DNA of 64,000 bases, from positions 372,001 through 436,000 of the forward strand of contig NZ_LR214950.1 of assembly GCF_900660495.1 (NCBI RefSeq), written 5' to 3'. The notes beneath the pieces are model-generated. The model saw only the letters and a program-made list of their open reading frames with translations, had not been told where the DNA came from and made no database searches. A program made the translations under genes and the position numbers. The stretch is from Mycoplasmopsis gallinacea (GTDB lineage: Bacteria > Bacillota_I > Bacilli_A > Mycoplasmatales > Metamycoplasmataceae). Shown piece after piece: positions 52,053 to 62,760 of the stretch (position 1 is its first letter; each line of letters opens with the position of its first letter).

Positions 52053-55000
52053 GAACCTGCCCGTGTTGCAACGAAAATTACAATCGAGCTTCAAAGACGG
52101 TACTTTGAAAAGCAACTATTACTTTAACCAAGGTTTTGAAAGAACTCTTTATGGTGATAAAGATTATTCTATTGCAACCATCAAAATGAAAGGTGAAAGA
52201 GATAATAAATTAGAAAATCAAGATCTTTGATACGAAAGCGAGCAAGAGTGAGAAGTTACATTTAACCGAATCGCACCATTCTTACAAATCGAGGGGTATG
52301 ATTTTGATATGTGAAGCAGTTCACCACGCTTTGGTATTGTATTATCTAAAGCGCTAGAATTTGTGGAAGACAGTGTAGAAATTACAGTTTATAAAAGCAC
52401 TCAATCTGAAGAAGTTTATGAAAAACTAAAAGCTCCAAGAATCACAAATGATCTTGAGAATCTTGAGTTTAAGATGAATAATATTGTTAAAGATATTCCT
52501 ATTCCAAACAAATATAATTCAGAATGATTAGGTTATTTAACTAGCTACAACAGATGAACATCTTCACTTGTTACTTGAGAAGGTGATGATCGAAAAAGAT
52601 TAGAACCTACTTGAAAACCTAATCCTATATATGAAGATCTTTTAACTGATTGACGTCACGGTGCTAGTGCAGATTCGCAACCAATTAGAGCTTACTTTAT
52701 AGACAACTGAAGAAGTGAACTTGAAGATCTTATAAATAAAAAAGGTGGTAATAGATTTTGATATCCACCTAAATCAATTGTTGATGGAACTGTTAAGTCA
52801 GGTAAGAACTGACCCAATAATTGACAAATGAGTAAAAAATTCCGAGATAACGTAGGTACAATTCTTGGTTTTGGTTACAACACCGGCCCAAAACCTACAT
52901 TAGATTTCAACGATCAAAACTGATTTAAAATTACATTCAAAACTCGTAAAAATCAATTGATGTTTGATAAGAAAAATACTGGTGGATTAGCTTATGTAAT
53001 GGCTGGTTGAACAACATATGATAAAAATGTTGATGTTTATAGTTTTAACTGAAAAGCCGCAGATGTAAATCCTAATCGTCAAAATTATTCAATTGATATC
53101 AAAGAATTCAAGGAAAAAGATTCAAAATACAAATTACCTAATTCAGTTTCATATCAATTGGTAAGACCTGCAGGAAACGGATTAGAAGAAGCTATTGTCC
53201 CTGAACAGTCAATTACTTTAAGTGATAACGGACAAAGAAATAATGTCGATACTTGATATTCACGTATTTACAATTCTTTTGATAAAGCTGCAAATCCTAC
53301 TTTCTGAACAACTCAATACAATGGACAAAATAAAAATATTTTTGAAACTTGACAATTAAAACCAACAATTTCAATTTCTGAAGAAGATATTTGAGATATC
53401 ATCACAACATCTAAAGTTGATCCAAATGATTCAAACCGTTTAATTTTTGAAGTGAAATATGTAATTAACGATCTTAAATTGCAAAAAGAAAACCTGAGAC
53501 AAAAACTGAAAGAATTCAAGTACTTAAATACCGTTCAAAAAGAGTTCTACATCAATAAACTTAAAACTATAAATGATGCTAATGATCTTAAAAAACTTTT
53601 AGATACAGAAAATAATACAGGTGAAATTAAAGATCTTGATGACAAAATGGGTGAATTAAAAGATCTTTATGAAAAAGCAAGAAACCTTAGAAATGGTGAA
53701 AATTTTGCTAATTATGATCAAAAATACAAAGCTGTGTTTGATGAAGTTTTAAATAATATTTCAACAAAGATTAGTCAAAACTTAAATAAAAGAGAGGTTC
53801 AAGGGCTAATTGATGAAGTAAAAACTCTTTGAGAATACTACAATTCATTAGAAAAAATTGCAACTTTTACCAATTTAACCAAAGACCAAAAAACTAAATT
53901 AAACAAAGAAATTCAAGATAAAATGGCTGAGGCTAATGCTAAAGACGCTGATAAAGTAAGTAGCTTTAAAACTACTTCTTCAAAAGGTGATTCAATAAAT
54001 CAGTTAATGAAGCAATTAACCTCATTAAAAGCTGCTGCGGAAAAAGCTAAAAAAACAAATAACTATAAATTATCTACAGGTGATAAAAAACCTAATTTTG
54101 ATAACGCTTTAGCAGCTCTAAGTCGAGCTAATACATCAGTAGATAAAAAGCAAATTACAACTTTAATTACTAATTTAAGAAATGCTTTAGATGCTCTTAA
54201 TGGTGATAAAACTCTTAATGATGCTAAAGCAAAAGGTAAAGAAGAATTAGCAAAATTAACACACTTAAATGAGAGTCAAAAAACTTTAATTTCAAACAAA
54301 ATCAGTGAAGCTCATACAGTAGAACAAGTCAAAGCTTTAATTAAAATTGAAGAAAACGGTTCTAAAGGAAGTGCAAATCTTCTTAATGAGAAAATGCAAA
54401 AACTTAGAGAATTAATTACTTCAGGTCAAAAAGCAACAAATTCTGAAGATCAAAACTACACTAATTATGATCAAGCTACAAGTGATAAAAAAGCAACTTT
54501 AGATAATGCGCTAAAAAATGCTAAAGATAATTTAAACACAGTTGGAGATAGTTTAGAAAAAGTTACAGATTTTGTAACTAAACTAGAAACCGCTTTAAAT
54601 AAACTTGATGGAAATACAAATCTTCAAACAGCTAAAGATAACGCGATTAATGCAATTAATAATCCGCAATTTTTCCCTAATTTAAATCAGGCTCAAAAAG
54701 ATGCTTTAATTGCTTTGATTAATTCTAAAAATACACTAAGTGACATTGAAACTATTGTAGGATCAAGCGAAAATAATTACATTGGTACAGCTAAAGATCT
54801 TGACAATGCAATGAAATATTTAAAAGAAGAAATTGCAGCTTCTGAAGCAATTAAAAATAATGATAAATATTACAATGCTTCAGTTAAAGTTAAAAATGAT
54901 TTTGATACTAAATTTAATGAAGTTAGTGGCAAAGTAAATGATAATTTAACTTTAGAACAATCTACAAAACTTAAAGAAGATCTTAAAAATGAAAGAGAAG

Positions 55001-57060
55001 CTCTTGATGGTGTATCTAGTGACATTTTAAGAAATGAATTAATTTCTAAAGTTAGCGCTGATTCTGCTCTTTCTCCAGTTGAAAAACAAATTCTTTTAGA
55101 TAAAATCAACAAAGCTAAAAGTAATGATGAATTAAACAAAATCAACACTATAATTGATGCACTTTCAGCTAAAATGGGTGAACTTGTTCAAAAACAAGTT
55201 AAAGCCAATGCAGCTAAAAATGGACTTGATTATGAAAATGCTACAAATGCATTTAAGAAAGCATTTGATGATCAAATTGAGAAAAATACTAAATTTCTAA
55301 ATGATGCAACTAATGATGAACCGTTTTATAACCTTGATAATCTTGAATTAATTAATGCTGAAATTGACAAGCTTAAAAAACAAACTCAAGATGCAATTGA
55401 GAATTTAAAAAATAGTGCTAAAACCCATCTTGCTGAATCTAAAACAAATGCAGCAAGTGCAATTGAAGCTCTTGAATACTTAAATAATGCTCAAAAAAAA
55501 GCATTAAAAGAGCAATTAAATAATGTAACAACAATTGCTCCTCATGAAGAAACTTTAGATAAATCAGTTGATGAAGTTCTTAAAGAAGCAAATGATGTTA
55601 ATGGTTCTATGAAAGCTCTTAGCGATTTCATTAAAAAGCAAATTCAGAAAGGTAATGGAAGTGATCCATTAGTTGATTTAAATTACGTCGATGCTGATTC
55701 AAGACTTAAAACTAATTTCGTAACTTCATATAACAAAGCAAAACAAGCTTTAAATAAACAAAACGGTAAAAACTTATCTAATGATGAAGTAAATGCTCTT
55801 TTAGCTACACTAAAAAATGATTTTGCTGCTTTAAACGGAAAAACTAACCGTCAAAATAAAGTAAATGAACTTCAAAACTTAGTAAATGGTGCTGCGGATG
55901 TTAAAAATGATGAAAAATTCCAAAACTCATCAGCACAAAAACAAGAACAATACAATAATGCAATTGCAAATGGTGAAAAAGTCTTAAAAAATAAAGATAA
56001 TCAAACTCTTAATCAAATCAAGGAAGCAATAAACACAATTAAAGATGCTCTTTTAAAAATCCAAAACAACAAAGAAGATCTTAAAAACAAAATTAATAAT
56101 CTTCCAAATCTTAACAATAAAGAAAAAGAAAAATTTATTAGTGAAATCAACAAACACCAAGAAGATGATGATCAAATTTACAACATTTACAAAGATGCTC
56201 TTGATAAAAATGATAAAAAACAAAAACTTATCGATTTAATTGATGAAAAAGAAAATCTTTCAGAAGAAGATAAAGCTCAGTTAAAAGAACACATTAAAAA
56301 TAGCACTTACAATAGCGAAGAAGAATTAAATGAAGCAAAAGAAAATATTAATAATTTAGACGCTTCAATTAGCGATTTATTAAGTGATGAAAATGAAAAC
56401 TTAACTAATGAAAAACTTGATTCAATCATTGATCAAATTAGTAATATTCATTTAAATAATAATGATTACCTTAATTTAGTTAAGTTATTAAAATCATTAA
56501 ATGGTATTAATGATGCTTTAACTAAATATCAAGCTTCATCAGTATCTAATAAAGATTACAATGATAAAAAGAAAAATCTTGAAAATTCTATTAAAGAAAA
56601 TCTAGCTTTTGTAGCTACTGACCCTAGAGTAGTTCTTCAAAGGGACAGATTAATCAGACATCAAGAAGTATTTGTAAAATTATCTGAAGCAGAAATTGGA
56701 TTAGTTGATGCTATTTTAAGTGCAAATAAAGAAGCATTTGAACAAAATATGGAAAACTTAAAACAAGTTGCTCCTGAACAATATGTAAACTTCGCTAAAC
56801 AAATAGAACAAGACAAATTCTTTGAAATTGTTTCTAAAAAATCAAAAGTTTCAGCAAATGAAAAACAACAATTATCTAAATTAAGCTCAGAAGGAATTTC
56901 AAAAGTTCTTTATAGCGCTTACAAAACCAAAGTTGATTCATTAAAAGTTGGTTCAGCGGCAGCATTAAAATGATTAGTTATTATGGGTGGTGTGCTTCTT
57001 ACAGCAGCGGTTATAATTTTTGGTATTGGTTTTGCTAAAAAACGTAAAAAAGATAACTAA
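52018..57060 (+). CDS. Giant surface protein: novel N-terminal domain, GA/FIVAR-like repeats, C-terminal anchor
   Basis: About 1680 residues in one frame with around twenty TGA Trp codons, nearly all in the first third. Residues ~30-470 form a Trp- and aromatic-rich globular region I do not recognise (WSSSPRFGIVLSKALEF, ILGFGYNTGPKPTLDF). From ~475 on come helical modules such as LNGDKTLNDAKAKGKEELAK and THLNESQKTLISNKI, matching the Ebh-type FIVAR/GA pattern. The C-terminus has one membrane helix (WLVIMGGVLLTAAVIIFGIG) and a basic tail, AKKRKKDN. The start is doubtful: GTG 52018 has no ribosome site or proper signal peptide and lies in a hairpin loop. The 5' end may therefore have been lost. 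Confidence 0.75.
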
Positions 57061-57151
57061 TTAAGAAACTAAATTAATTATATAAACACAATTTAGCTTA
57101 TGCTATTTTGTGTTTTTGTTTGCGATTTTACTGATATTAAAGCAAATAAAT

Positions 57152-58995
57152 CCTGAGTTTCCAAGTTGATACACTATAAAAAACGAATACATCTATAAAT
57201 AAGGTGTATTCGTTTTTTATATTTAAAATTACACACATAGAATTAACTCATACATGCGATAAAATCTTTATAAATTTTTATATTTTCTTTATGGTTTTCA
57301 TCCAAATCATTAATTATTTCTTGTACCACTTTTCCATTTACTTCTTTTTTTGTTATAGTCATCATTCTTAATGAATCCACAAATAAATCTAACGTCACTT
57401 TTTGTACTTCTCCATTGATTTCATAATATTTCTTTAATTTGTAAAGACAGTATTTTAAAACAACAAGAGCAATGAAACATAACAAAAGATGCGCAAGTAT
57501 ATGCTGTTCATTATGAACAAAAACAGGTCTAACTTGTAAAGAAGATTTTAATGTTCTGAAATTTTCTTCTACTTTTCATTGTTTTCTGTAAATTTCATTA
57601 GCTTTTTCTGGTGTTAAATCTAGAATATTGGTTTCAATAATGTAAAAACCATCTTCAGATTCTTTTTTCTTAATTTTCTCTCAATTTAATTTACCCACTG
57701 TTTTGCCATCAATGTCCATGTATTTCTTTTTATATTCTGGAACTAAAGAACTAAGTGGTAGTTCTCCATTTACAGTTTTCTTATTCAATTTATCAATAAA
57801 ATTATTTCTTCTTAATTTATCTAAAGTCTTTTTCCAGGACTGAAAAACACACATCATTTTCTGTATTTACCGTTAAATCTATTTTTATTTCAAATAGATT
57901 CAACAATTTGTTCTTTTCAAAACATTTCATCTCTAAAAACATAATGTTTGTCTTCAAGAATGAATTTTTTCATCCCAATACTTAATGTATCTAATCTTTT
58001 TTGAAATATATATTTAATTCCTTTTTGTTCTAGGAAACGTAAGTTTGTGTTGTTATTTATTCCACGATCTGCAACTATTGTAATATCCTTTATTTTATAG
58101 ATTGATTGAAGTTCTAAAACGAAGGATAACATTGTTTTACCATCAGCTGTGTTACCTGGAAAAACTTTATAGTGTATTGGTATTCCGTTTTCATCTACAG
58201 CCATTGCTATGACTACTTGATCTTCATTGTGTTTTCCGTCTTTTGAAAAACCGTTTTTTCTTATTCCTTCTCTTGTAAAGCTTTCAAAATAAACTGTTGT
58301 GTTATCGAAGTGAAAAACTTTATTGTTACGATTTGTAAATTCATTTATTTTTTGAAATAAATTGACTAAAACAGAATTCTTATTTTCGAAAATAACATCA
58401 AGATAGTTATATATTGATGATTTTTTAACATTAATATCATTTATAAAATCACTTTTATTTTTATATTGTGACATATAGCTTCTTGGAAGGATAATTCTAG
58501 TTGCTATGAAAAATTCCAAAACCTCTTCTAACGATTTATGTTTACTTTTTGGTAATGCTGAAAATAAATTTAATTCTTTAATAACTTTATAAATTAAATC
58601 AACTCCAATATTTTGGATACTTGTTTTTACAGAAGTGGGTTTTAATAATTTAAAAAATTCTTCTTTTGCAACAGCTTTATCTAAAGATGTATCTACTTTT
58701 TTTGCTATTTCTTTCATATCTTCAATTGAAGATAATCCATACTTTTCTTTGATATCTTCTCAGTATCCTAGACCAATCTGATTTCCATAACCTTTTTTAA
58801 AACCTTTAGAAATAGCTAAAACTAAATAATATTTTCCATTTTGTTTTTTCTTGCATAAACTGTAACTCATGCTCTTATTATATCATTTTATGTATGTAAT
58901 GTAAGTAAAAAAATATTTTTTTCTTTAGCTCATATATCTTTGATATATGTATAAAAAAATGAGCCTAAAAAATAGGCTCAACTTGGAAACTCAGG
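57152..58995 (-). mobile_element. IS1634-family element, copy 4
   Basis: 1844 bp, one base shorter than copy 1, with the same 18-bp ends. Its right end is followed by ATTACCTAAAGC, the partner of the repeat before copy 1. The left flank (AAGCAAATAAAT) does not match the sequence to the right of copy 1. The gap 57061-57151 has no gene. Confidence 0.93.
57243..58870 (-). pseudogene. IS1634-type transposase, frameshifted (copy 4)
   Basis: Nearly identical to copy 1, but one A is missing from the run after S-P-G-K (around 57830-57836). Translation goes to GKRL and a stop, before the catalytic Glu segment. This copy alone cannot make an active enzyme. Confidence 0.9.
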
Positions 58996-59007
58996 ATTAC
59001 CTAAAGC
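58996..59007. repeat. Right copy of the 12-bp target duplication
   Basis: ATTACCTAAAGC, identical to 30939-30950. Confidence 0.95.
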
Positions 59008-59605
59008 AGCTCTTATAGCTGATTTAGGTTCAGGACCTGGCAGATTTGCATTTGGGGCAAATAAAATCTATCCTAGCTACCAAATTGATTGTTATGATCT
59101 TTCGGATAAATCGATTCAAATTGGTAATGATTTAGCAACTAAAATGGGTATCAACAACATCACTTTTACTAAAGCTGACCTAACTGAAAAAGATATCTTA
59201 AAACATTCACATTACAATTTATGCTTTTTTACATTCAATTCACTTATGACTATTCCAGGTCATGATAATAAGAAAAAAGCACTTTTAAATGCATATAACG
59301 CACTTAAAAGTGATGGTTATTTAGTTTTTACAGCTCCTACAATTTCTGGAGATATTAATCGTGAAAACTTTATTAAAAACAATTTAAGTAATGAACATGA
59401 AAGAAAATCCGATATTTCTTATCAAATTGATAATAAATTAGGTGTGCTTTGTCATTATGAAAAAGAAGAAATTTTTCAAATGTTAGAGCAAATCAATCTT
59501 CCAAAACCTATTTTTGCTTCTAAAAGAGACGAATTTGCCCTTGAAACTAAAGAAGCAAAAATCTTCTCGGATAATGCTGTTTATTACATAATTAAAAAAC
59601 CTTAA
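58997..59605 (+). pseudogene. Class I SAM methyltransferase, C-terminal fragment (split gene)
   Basis: It continues the frame of the fragment at 30817. It holds the SAM-binding motif I (IADLGSGPGRFAFGA), the acidic motif II (DCYDLSD), a motif like FFTFNSLMTIPG, and a typical Rossmann C-terminus. Homology is to general UbiE/MetW-like methylases; the substrate is unknown. The 28-kb block separates it from its start. An internal ATG at 59144 could give a shorter peptide without motif I. Confidence 0.9.
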
Positions 59606-59632
59606 AGGGTTATGCGTTTAAAATTTATTTGC

Positions 59633-59638
59633 TATAAT
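59633..59638 (+). promoter_or_regulatory. -10 box of tRNA-Thr
   Basis: TATAAT lies 12 bases before the mature 5' end, in a TTTGCTA...TAGCAAA inverted repeat. Confidence 0.55.
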
Positions 59639-59650
59639 ATATTAGCAAAA

Positions 59651-59726
59651 GCCGTCATAGCTCAGCAGGCAGAGCACTTCCATGGTAAGGAAGGGGTCGC
59701 TGGTTCAAGTCCAGTTGTCGGCACCA
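59651..59726 (+). tRNA. tRNA-Thr (GGT)
   Basis: A 76-nt cloverleaf with encoded CCA. The anticodon arm is CTTCC-ATGGTAA-GGAAG, with anticodon GGT at positions 34-36. The T-arm has TTCAAGT. The acceptor stem GCCGTCA/TGTCGGC has a T-T mismatch at pair 5-68. Confidence 0.93.
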
Positions 59727-59744
59727 TTTCATTTTTATGTCCTT

Positions 59745-59780
59745 AAAAATAGCAAATTTCATGTTGCTATTTTTATTTTT
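59745..59780 (+). terminator. Terminator after tRNA-Thr
   Basis: AAAATAGCAA pairs with TTGCTATTTT and a T-rich tail follows. Confidence 0.75.
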
Positions 59781-59838
59781 TGCTTAATGATTGTATCTAT
59801 TACAGATACAATTAAAGGAACTCAAATAAAAATATGAA

Positions 59839-59887
59839 AAACTAGGGCATAAATATCGTTATATACATATATTTAATGTCCTAGTTT
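59839..59887 (-). terminator. Second hairpin downstream of trxA
   Basis: AAACTAGGGCAT pairs with ATGTCCTAGTTT around a ~24-base AT-rich loop. On the minus strand it is followed by TTTTTC. It would back up the trxA terminator. Confidence 0.5.
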
Positions 59888-59911
59888 AAGATCTTTCTGG
59901 TTTTTGTTTAT

Positions 59912-59932
59912 AAAAAGCTGCAAGGTGCAGCT
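59912..59932 (-). terminator. Terminator of trxA
   Basis: AGCTGCA/TGCAGCT is a 7-bp stem with a 3-base loop and a T run on the minus strand. Confidence 0.75.
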
Positions 59933-59940
59933 ATAACTAA

Positions 59941-60243
59941 TTATTTGTGTTTTGCAATTTCTTCTTTGAGTTGCTCGTATGGTCTATATCCTAATAATTT
60001 ATCTACAATAACACCATCTTTATAAATTAAAATGTAAGGAATAGAAGATACATTATTTGCAGCCGCAAAAGTTCTATCTTCATCGACATCAATTTTAATG
60101 ATTGTTTCCCCTTCTTCTGCTACTTGCTCAAGAACTGGAGCAAGCATTCTACATGCACCACATCATTTAGCGTGAAACACTACAATTTTTAACCCTTTAT
60201 CAAGTTTATCTTTAATATTTTCGTATGTTGAATGAATTAACAT
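59941..60243 (-). CDS. trxA: Thioredoxin (CGAC active site)
   Basis: A 100-residue thioredoxin fold. VVFHAKWCGACRMLAPVLEQ holds the active site; TGA codes the Trp, and the usual CGPC is CGAC. IIKIDVDED, the cis-Pro segment SSIPYILIYKDG and a C-terminal helix follow. It reduces protein disulphides, normally with thioredoxin reductase. The Pro-to-Ala change is expected to alter its redox potential. GGAGATACCT precedes the ATG. Confidence 0.93.
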
Positions 60244-60282
60244 AGGTATCTCCTTTGTAATTTATATAATAATTATATATTA

Positions 60283-60342
60283 AAATATCAAAAAGTTAAT
60301 TTTTTATGAAAAAATAAGTAAAAAATTAACTTTTTGATATTT
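60283..60342. repeat. 23-bp perfect hairpin between tRNA-Trp and trxA
   Basis: 60283-60305 pairs perfectly with 60320-60342 (AAATATCAAAAAGTTAATTTTTT and its complement) around 14 bases. On the minus strand the 3' arm contains TTGATA, a possible -35 for trxA. Confidence 0.9.
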
Positions 60343-60348
60343 CGTAAT

Positions 60349-60368
60349 AAAAAAAGTAGCATTGCTAC
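60349..60368 (-). terminator. Terminator of tRNA-Trp
   Basis: GTAGC-ATT-GCTAC is followed on the minus strand by a run of seven T's. Confidence 0.7.
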
Positions 60369-60379
60369 TCTTATAAACT

Positions 60380-60453
60380 TGGCGGGGGTTAAAGGAATCG
60401 AACCCTTATCAAAAGTTTTGGAGACTACTGTAATGCCATTATACCAAACCCCC
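60380..60453 (-). tRNA. tRNA-Trp (CCA)
   Basis: A 74-nt cloverleaf with encoded CCA and discriminator G73. The acceptor is GGGGGTT/AACCCCC, the T-arm has TTCGATT, and the anticodon loop is CTCCAAA with CCA at 34-36. The sequence TCTCCAAAAC matches bacterial tRNA-Trp. The anticodon stem has a T-T mismatch (28-42) and a G-T pair. It reads UGG; the abundant UGA codons need a second tRNA-Trp (UCA), which is not in this window. Confidence 0.88.
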
Positions 60454-60464
60454 GTAAAAAAAGA

Positions 60465-61184
60465 TTATTTAAGCTGAATTTTAACCATTCGGTACATGCC
60501 AAATAAGTCTTTTTTAATTTCTAGGTCATATTTAGCTGAATCTAGTGATTCTCAAAAAGCTAAATGAAGTGGGTTTATTTCAAATAAAAGTGTTCCATTT
60601 GGATTTAAATAATTTGGAGCTTGCTCTAAGATTTGTTTGTAAAAATATAAACCTTGTTCATCAGCAAAAAGAGCGTGAAGCGGTTCATGTTGGAGAACTG
60701 ATTTCTCTAAATGCTCATAAAAGGCCAAATAAGGCGGGTTAGACACAATTAAATCAAATTTATTACCTTGTAAGCTGTCGAATAAATCTGATGCAATTAC
60801 GCTAATTTTAAGGTCATTTTTATCTGCGTTGATTTTAGTTTGTTCAATTGCTTCTAAATCAATATCAGAAGCAGATACATTTACGCTTGGGTTAGCTTTT
60901 TTAATTGCTAAAGCAATAAATCCACTTCCGGTGCATAAATCTAAAACACTTTGGTAATTATTTTGTTGAATAATTTCATTAGCTCATAAAACTAATTCAA
61001 TGGTTTCATATCTAGGAATTAACACTTTTTTTGATAAATCAATTTTTACATCTAAATAATCAACATATCCAATGATTTTTTGAACCGGAGTATTTTCGCT
61101 AAGCATCTTTAATTCTTCTTTAGATACTTCTTGCGAAAGTCCATATCTTTTTTTCTCAAGTAAAAGATCTTCTTTAGTAGGCAA
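60465..61184 (-). CDS. prmC: Release-factor glutamine methyltransferase
   Basis: It methylates the Gln of the GGQ motif in release factors. The 239-residue protein has an N-terminal helical domain with TPVQKIIGYVDYLDVKI, then VLIPRYETIELVL, SAM motif I VLDLCTGSGFIALAI, ASDIDLEAIEQ, and the NPPY catalytic motif in IVSNPPYLAF. The start is TTG at 61184, one base after the prfA stop; no ATG fits. Three TGA Trp codons occur. Pairing with its substrate prfA is usual. Confidence 0.92.
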
Positions 61185-61185
61185 A

Positions 61186-62262
61186 TTAAATACCCGCTTC
61201 TTTGATTTTTTCGTTTTGTTCTTCAGTTAAAAGAGCTTCAATAATTGAGTTTAATTTTCCTTCCATAACTGGTGAAAGGCTAGTTGAATAACCAATTCTG
61301 TGGTCAGTAACTCTATCTTGTGGGTAGTTATAAGTTCTAATTTTTTCACTTCTAGCTCCTGAACCAGCAAGCTTACGGTATCCAGATTCTTCTTCAAGTT
61401 TCTTTTGAAGTTCAATATCATAAAGTTTAGATTTAAGCATACGCATTGCTGTTTCTTTATTTTGAATTTGGTTTTTACCATCTTGACAAGAAACTACGAT
61501 TCCACTTGGGAAGTGGGTGATACGCACAGCTGAATCGGTGGTATTAACTGATTGACCACCATTACCACTTGAACGGAAAACATCAATTCTAATATCTTCA
61601 GATTTAATTTCAACTTCAATATCATCATCAATTTCAGGCATAACTGTAACAGTTGCTGTGGAAGTGTGCACTCTTCCTTTGGTTTCTGTTACTGGAATTC
61701 TTTGCACCCTATGCACACCGCTTTCAAATTTTAATTTAGAATAAGGTTTATCTCCTTGCACTGAAAAACTAATTAATGAAAAACCACCACCATCAGCATC
61801 TTGAGAAGAAAGAAGGGTAGCTTTAAGTCCATTTTGAGCACATCATTTAGTGTACATACGGTAAAGATCACCAGCAAAAATATTTGCTTCATCTCCGCCA
61901 GCTGCTCCTCTAATTTCAATAATAACGTCCCGAGCATCATTTTCATCTTTAGGGAGAATTAAAATTTTGAGCTCTTCGTGAAGTTTTTTCATTGATGCTT
62001 CAGCTTCTGTAATTTCCATTTTAGCTAGAGTCACCATTTCTTCATCATCCATTCCAAGCATTTCTTTAGCATTTTGCAAGTTTGCTTCAGCTTGTAAATA
62101 TTGATTAAAAGCATCAACAATATCAGCAATTGAATTGATTTCTTTTGAAAGTTTGGTGTATTTTTTAATATCTGAAATAATCTCTGGGTTAGCTAGAGAT
62201 TGTTCTAATTCTTGATGTTTTTCTTTAATTTGCATTAATGATTTATACATTGTATTTTCCAT
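61186..62262 (-). CDS. prfA: Peptide chain release factor 1
   Basis: It ends translation at UAA and UAG. The 358-residue protein shows [20 protein letters not shown], the anticodon-like tripeptide PVT in [18 protein letters not shown], the GGQ loop in [19 protein letters not shown], and [23 protein letters not shown]2 is not expected here since UGA is a sense codon. A TGA Trp lies at 61840-61842. Confidence 0.97.
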
Positions 62263-62330
62263 AGTTAATATATTTTAACATATTCAATAATTAGCGGGTA
62301 AATTTAATGTCTAAAGCACTTTAAAAGTAA

Positions 62331-62359
62331 GAAAAACCCTAAATGCAAGGCACTTAGAG
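62331..62359 (-). terminator. Terminator after rplQ
   Basis: CTAAATGC (62339-62346) pairs with GCACTTAG (62350-62357; one G-T pair), with a T run on the minus strand. Confidence 0.65.
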
Positions 62360-62396
62360 TTTATAAGTTTCAATTATTAAAGCGATGTGAAAATGA

Positions 62397-62756
62397 TTAA
62401 ACTAATTCGATAATAGCCATACGTGTGTTGTCACCTAAACGTTTAGGTAATTTGATAATTCTTGTGTATCCACCATTACGATCTTTGTATTTAGGTGCGA
62501 TTTCTTTAACTAAATATGATAAAACTGGTTGGTTATCTTTTTTGATTGGACGAACAAAACTTGCAATCATACGTACATTTTGTAATGTAGGATTTTTAGC
62601 TTTTTGGATCATTCTTTCTGCGTGTCTTCTAACTTCTTTAGCTCTTGTTAATGTTGTTGTAATTCTTCCATTAACGTAAAGTTCACTTACAAGTGAACGC
62701 ATTACACCTTTTCTTCATTTTGTATCACGTGAATATATTTGTTTTGGATTAGCCAT
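62397..62756 (-). CDS. rplQ: Ribosomal protein L17
   Basis: A 119-residue large-subunit protein with the family N-terminus (MANPKQIYSRDTKWRKGVMR, TGA Trp), LVSELYVNGRITTTLTRAKE, and the C-terminal RIIKLPKRLGDNTRMAIIEL. It begins 4 bases after rpoA. It ends the ribosomal cluster rpsK-rpoA-rplQ. Confidence 0.97.
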
Positions 62757-62760
62757 ATTA

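Larger units (their letters stand above)
30951..58995. mobile_element. 28-kb IS-bounded composite block in a methyltransferase gene
   Basis: The block begins with the terminal sequence CCTGAGTTTCCAAGTTGA and ends with its reverse complement. A ~1845-bp IS1634-type element stands at each end, both transcribed leftwards. The 12-bp flanking repeat and the exact interruption of one reading frame show that the whole block now occupies one target site. The interior (32796-57151) carries transporters, a surface protein, two extra IS1634 copies and an IS30 element. Confidence 0.85.

Noticed and set aside
30951-58995. Complete integrative conjugative element
   Set aside because: No relaxase, coupling protein, VirB4-like ATPase or ICE-type integrase was found. 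Only one pilin-like protein is suggestive.
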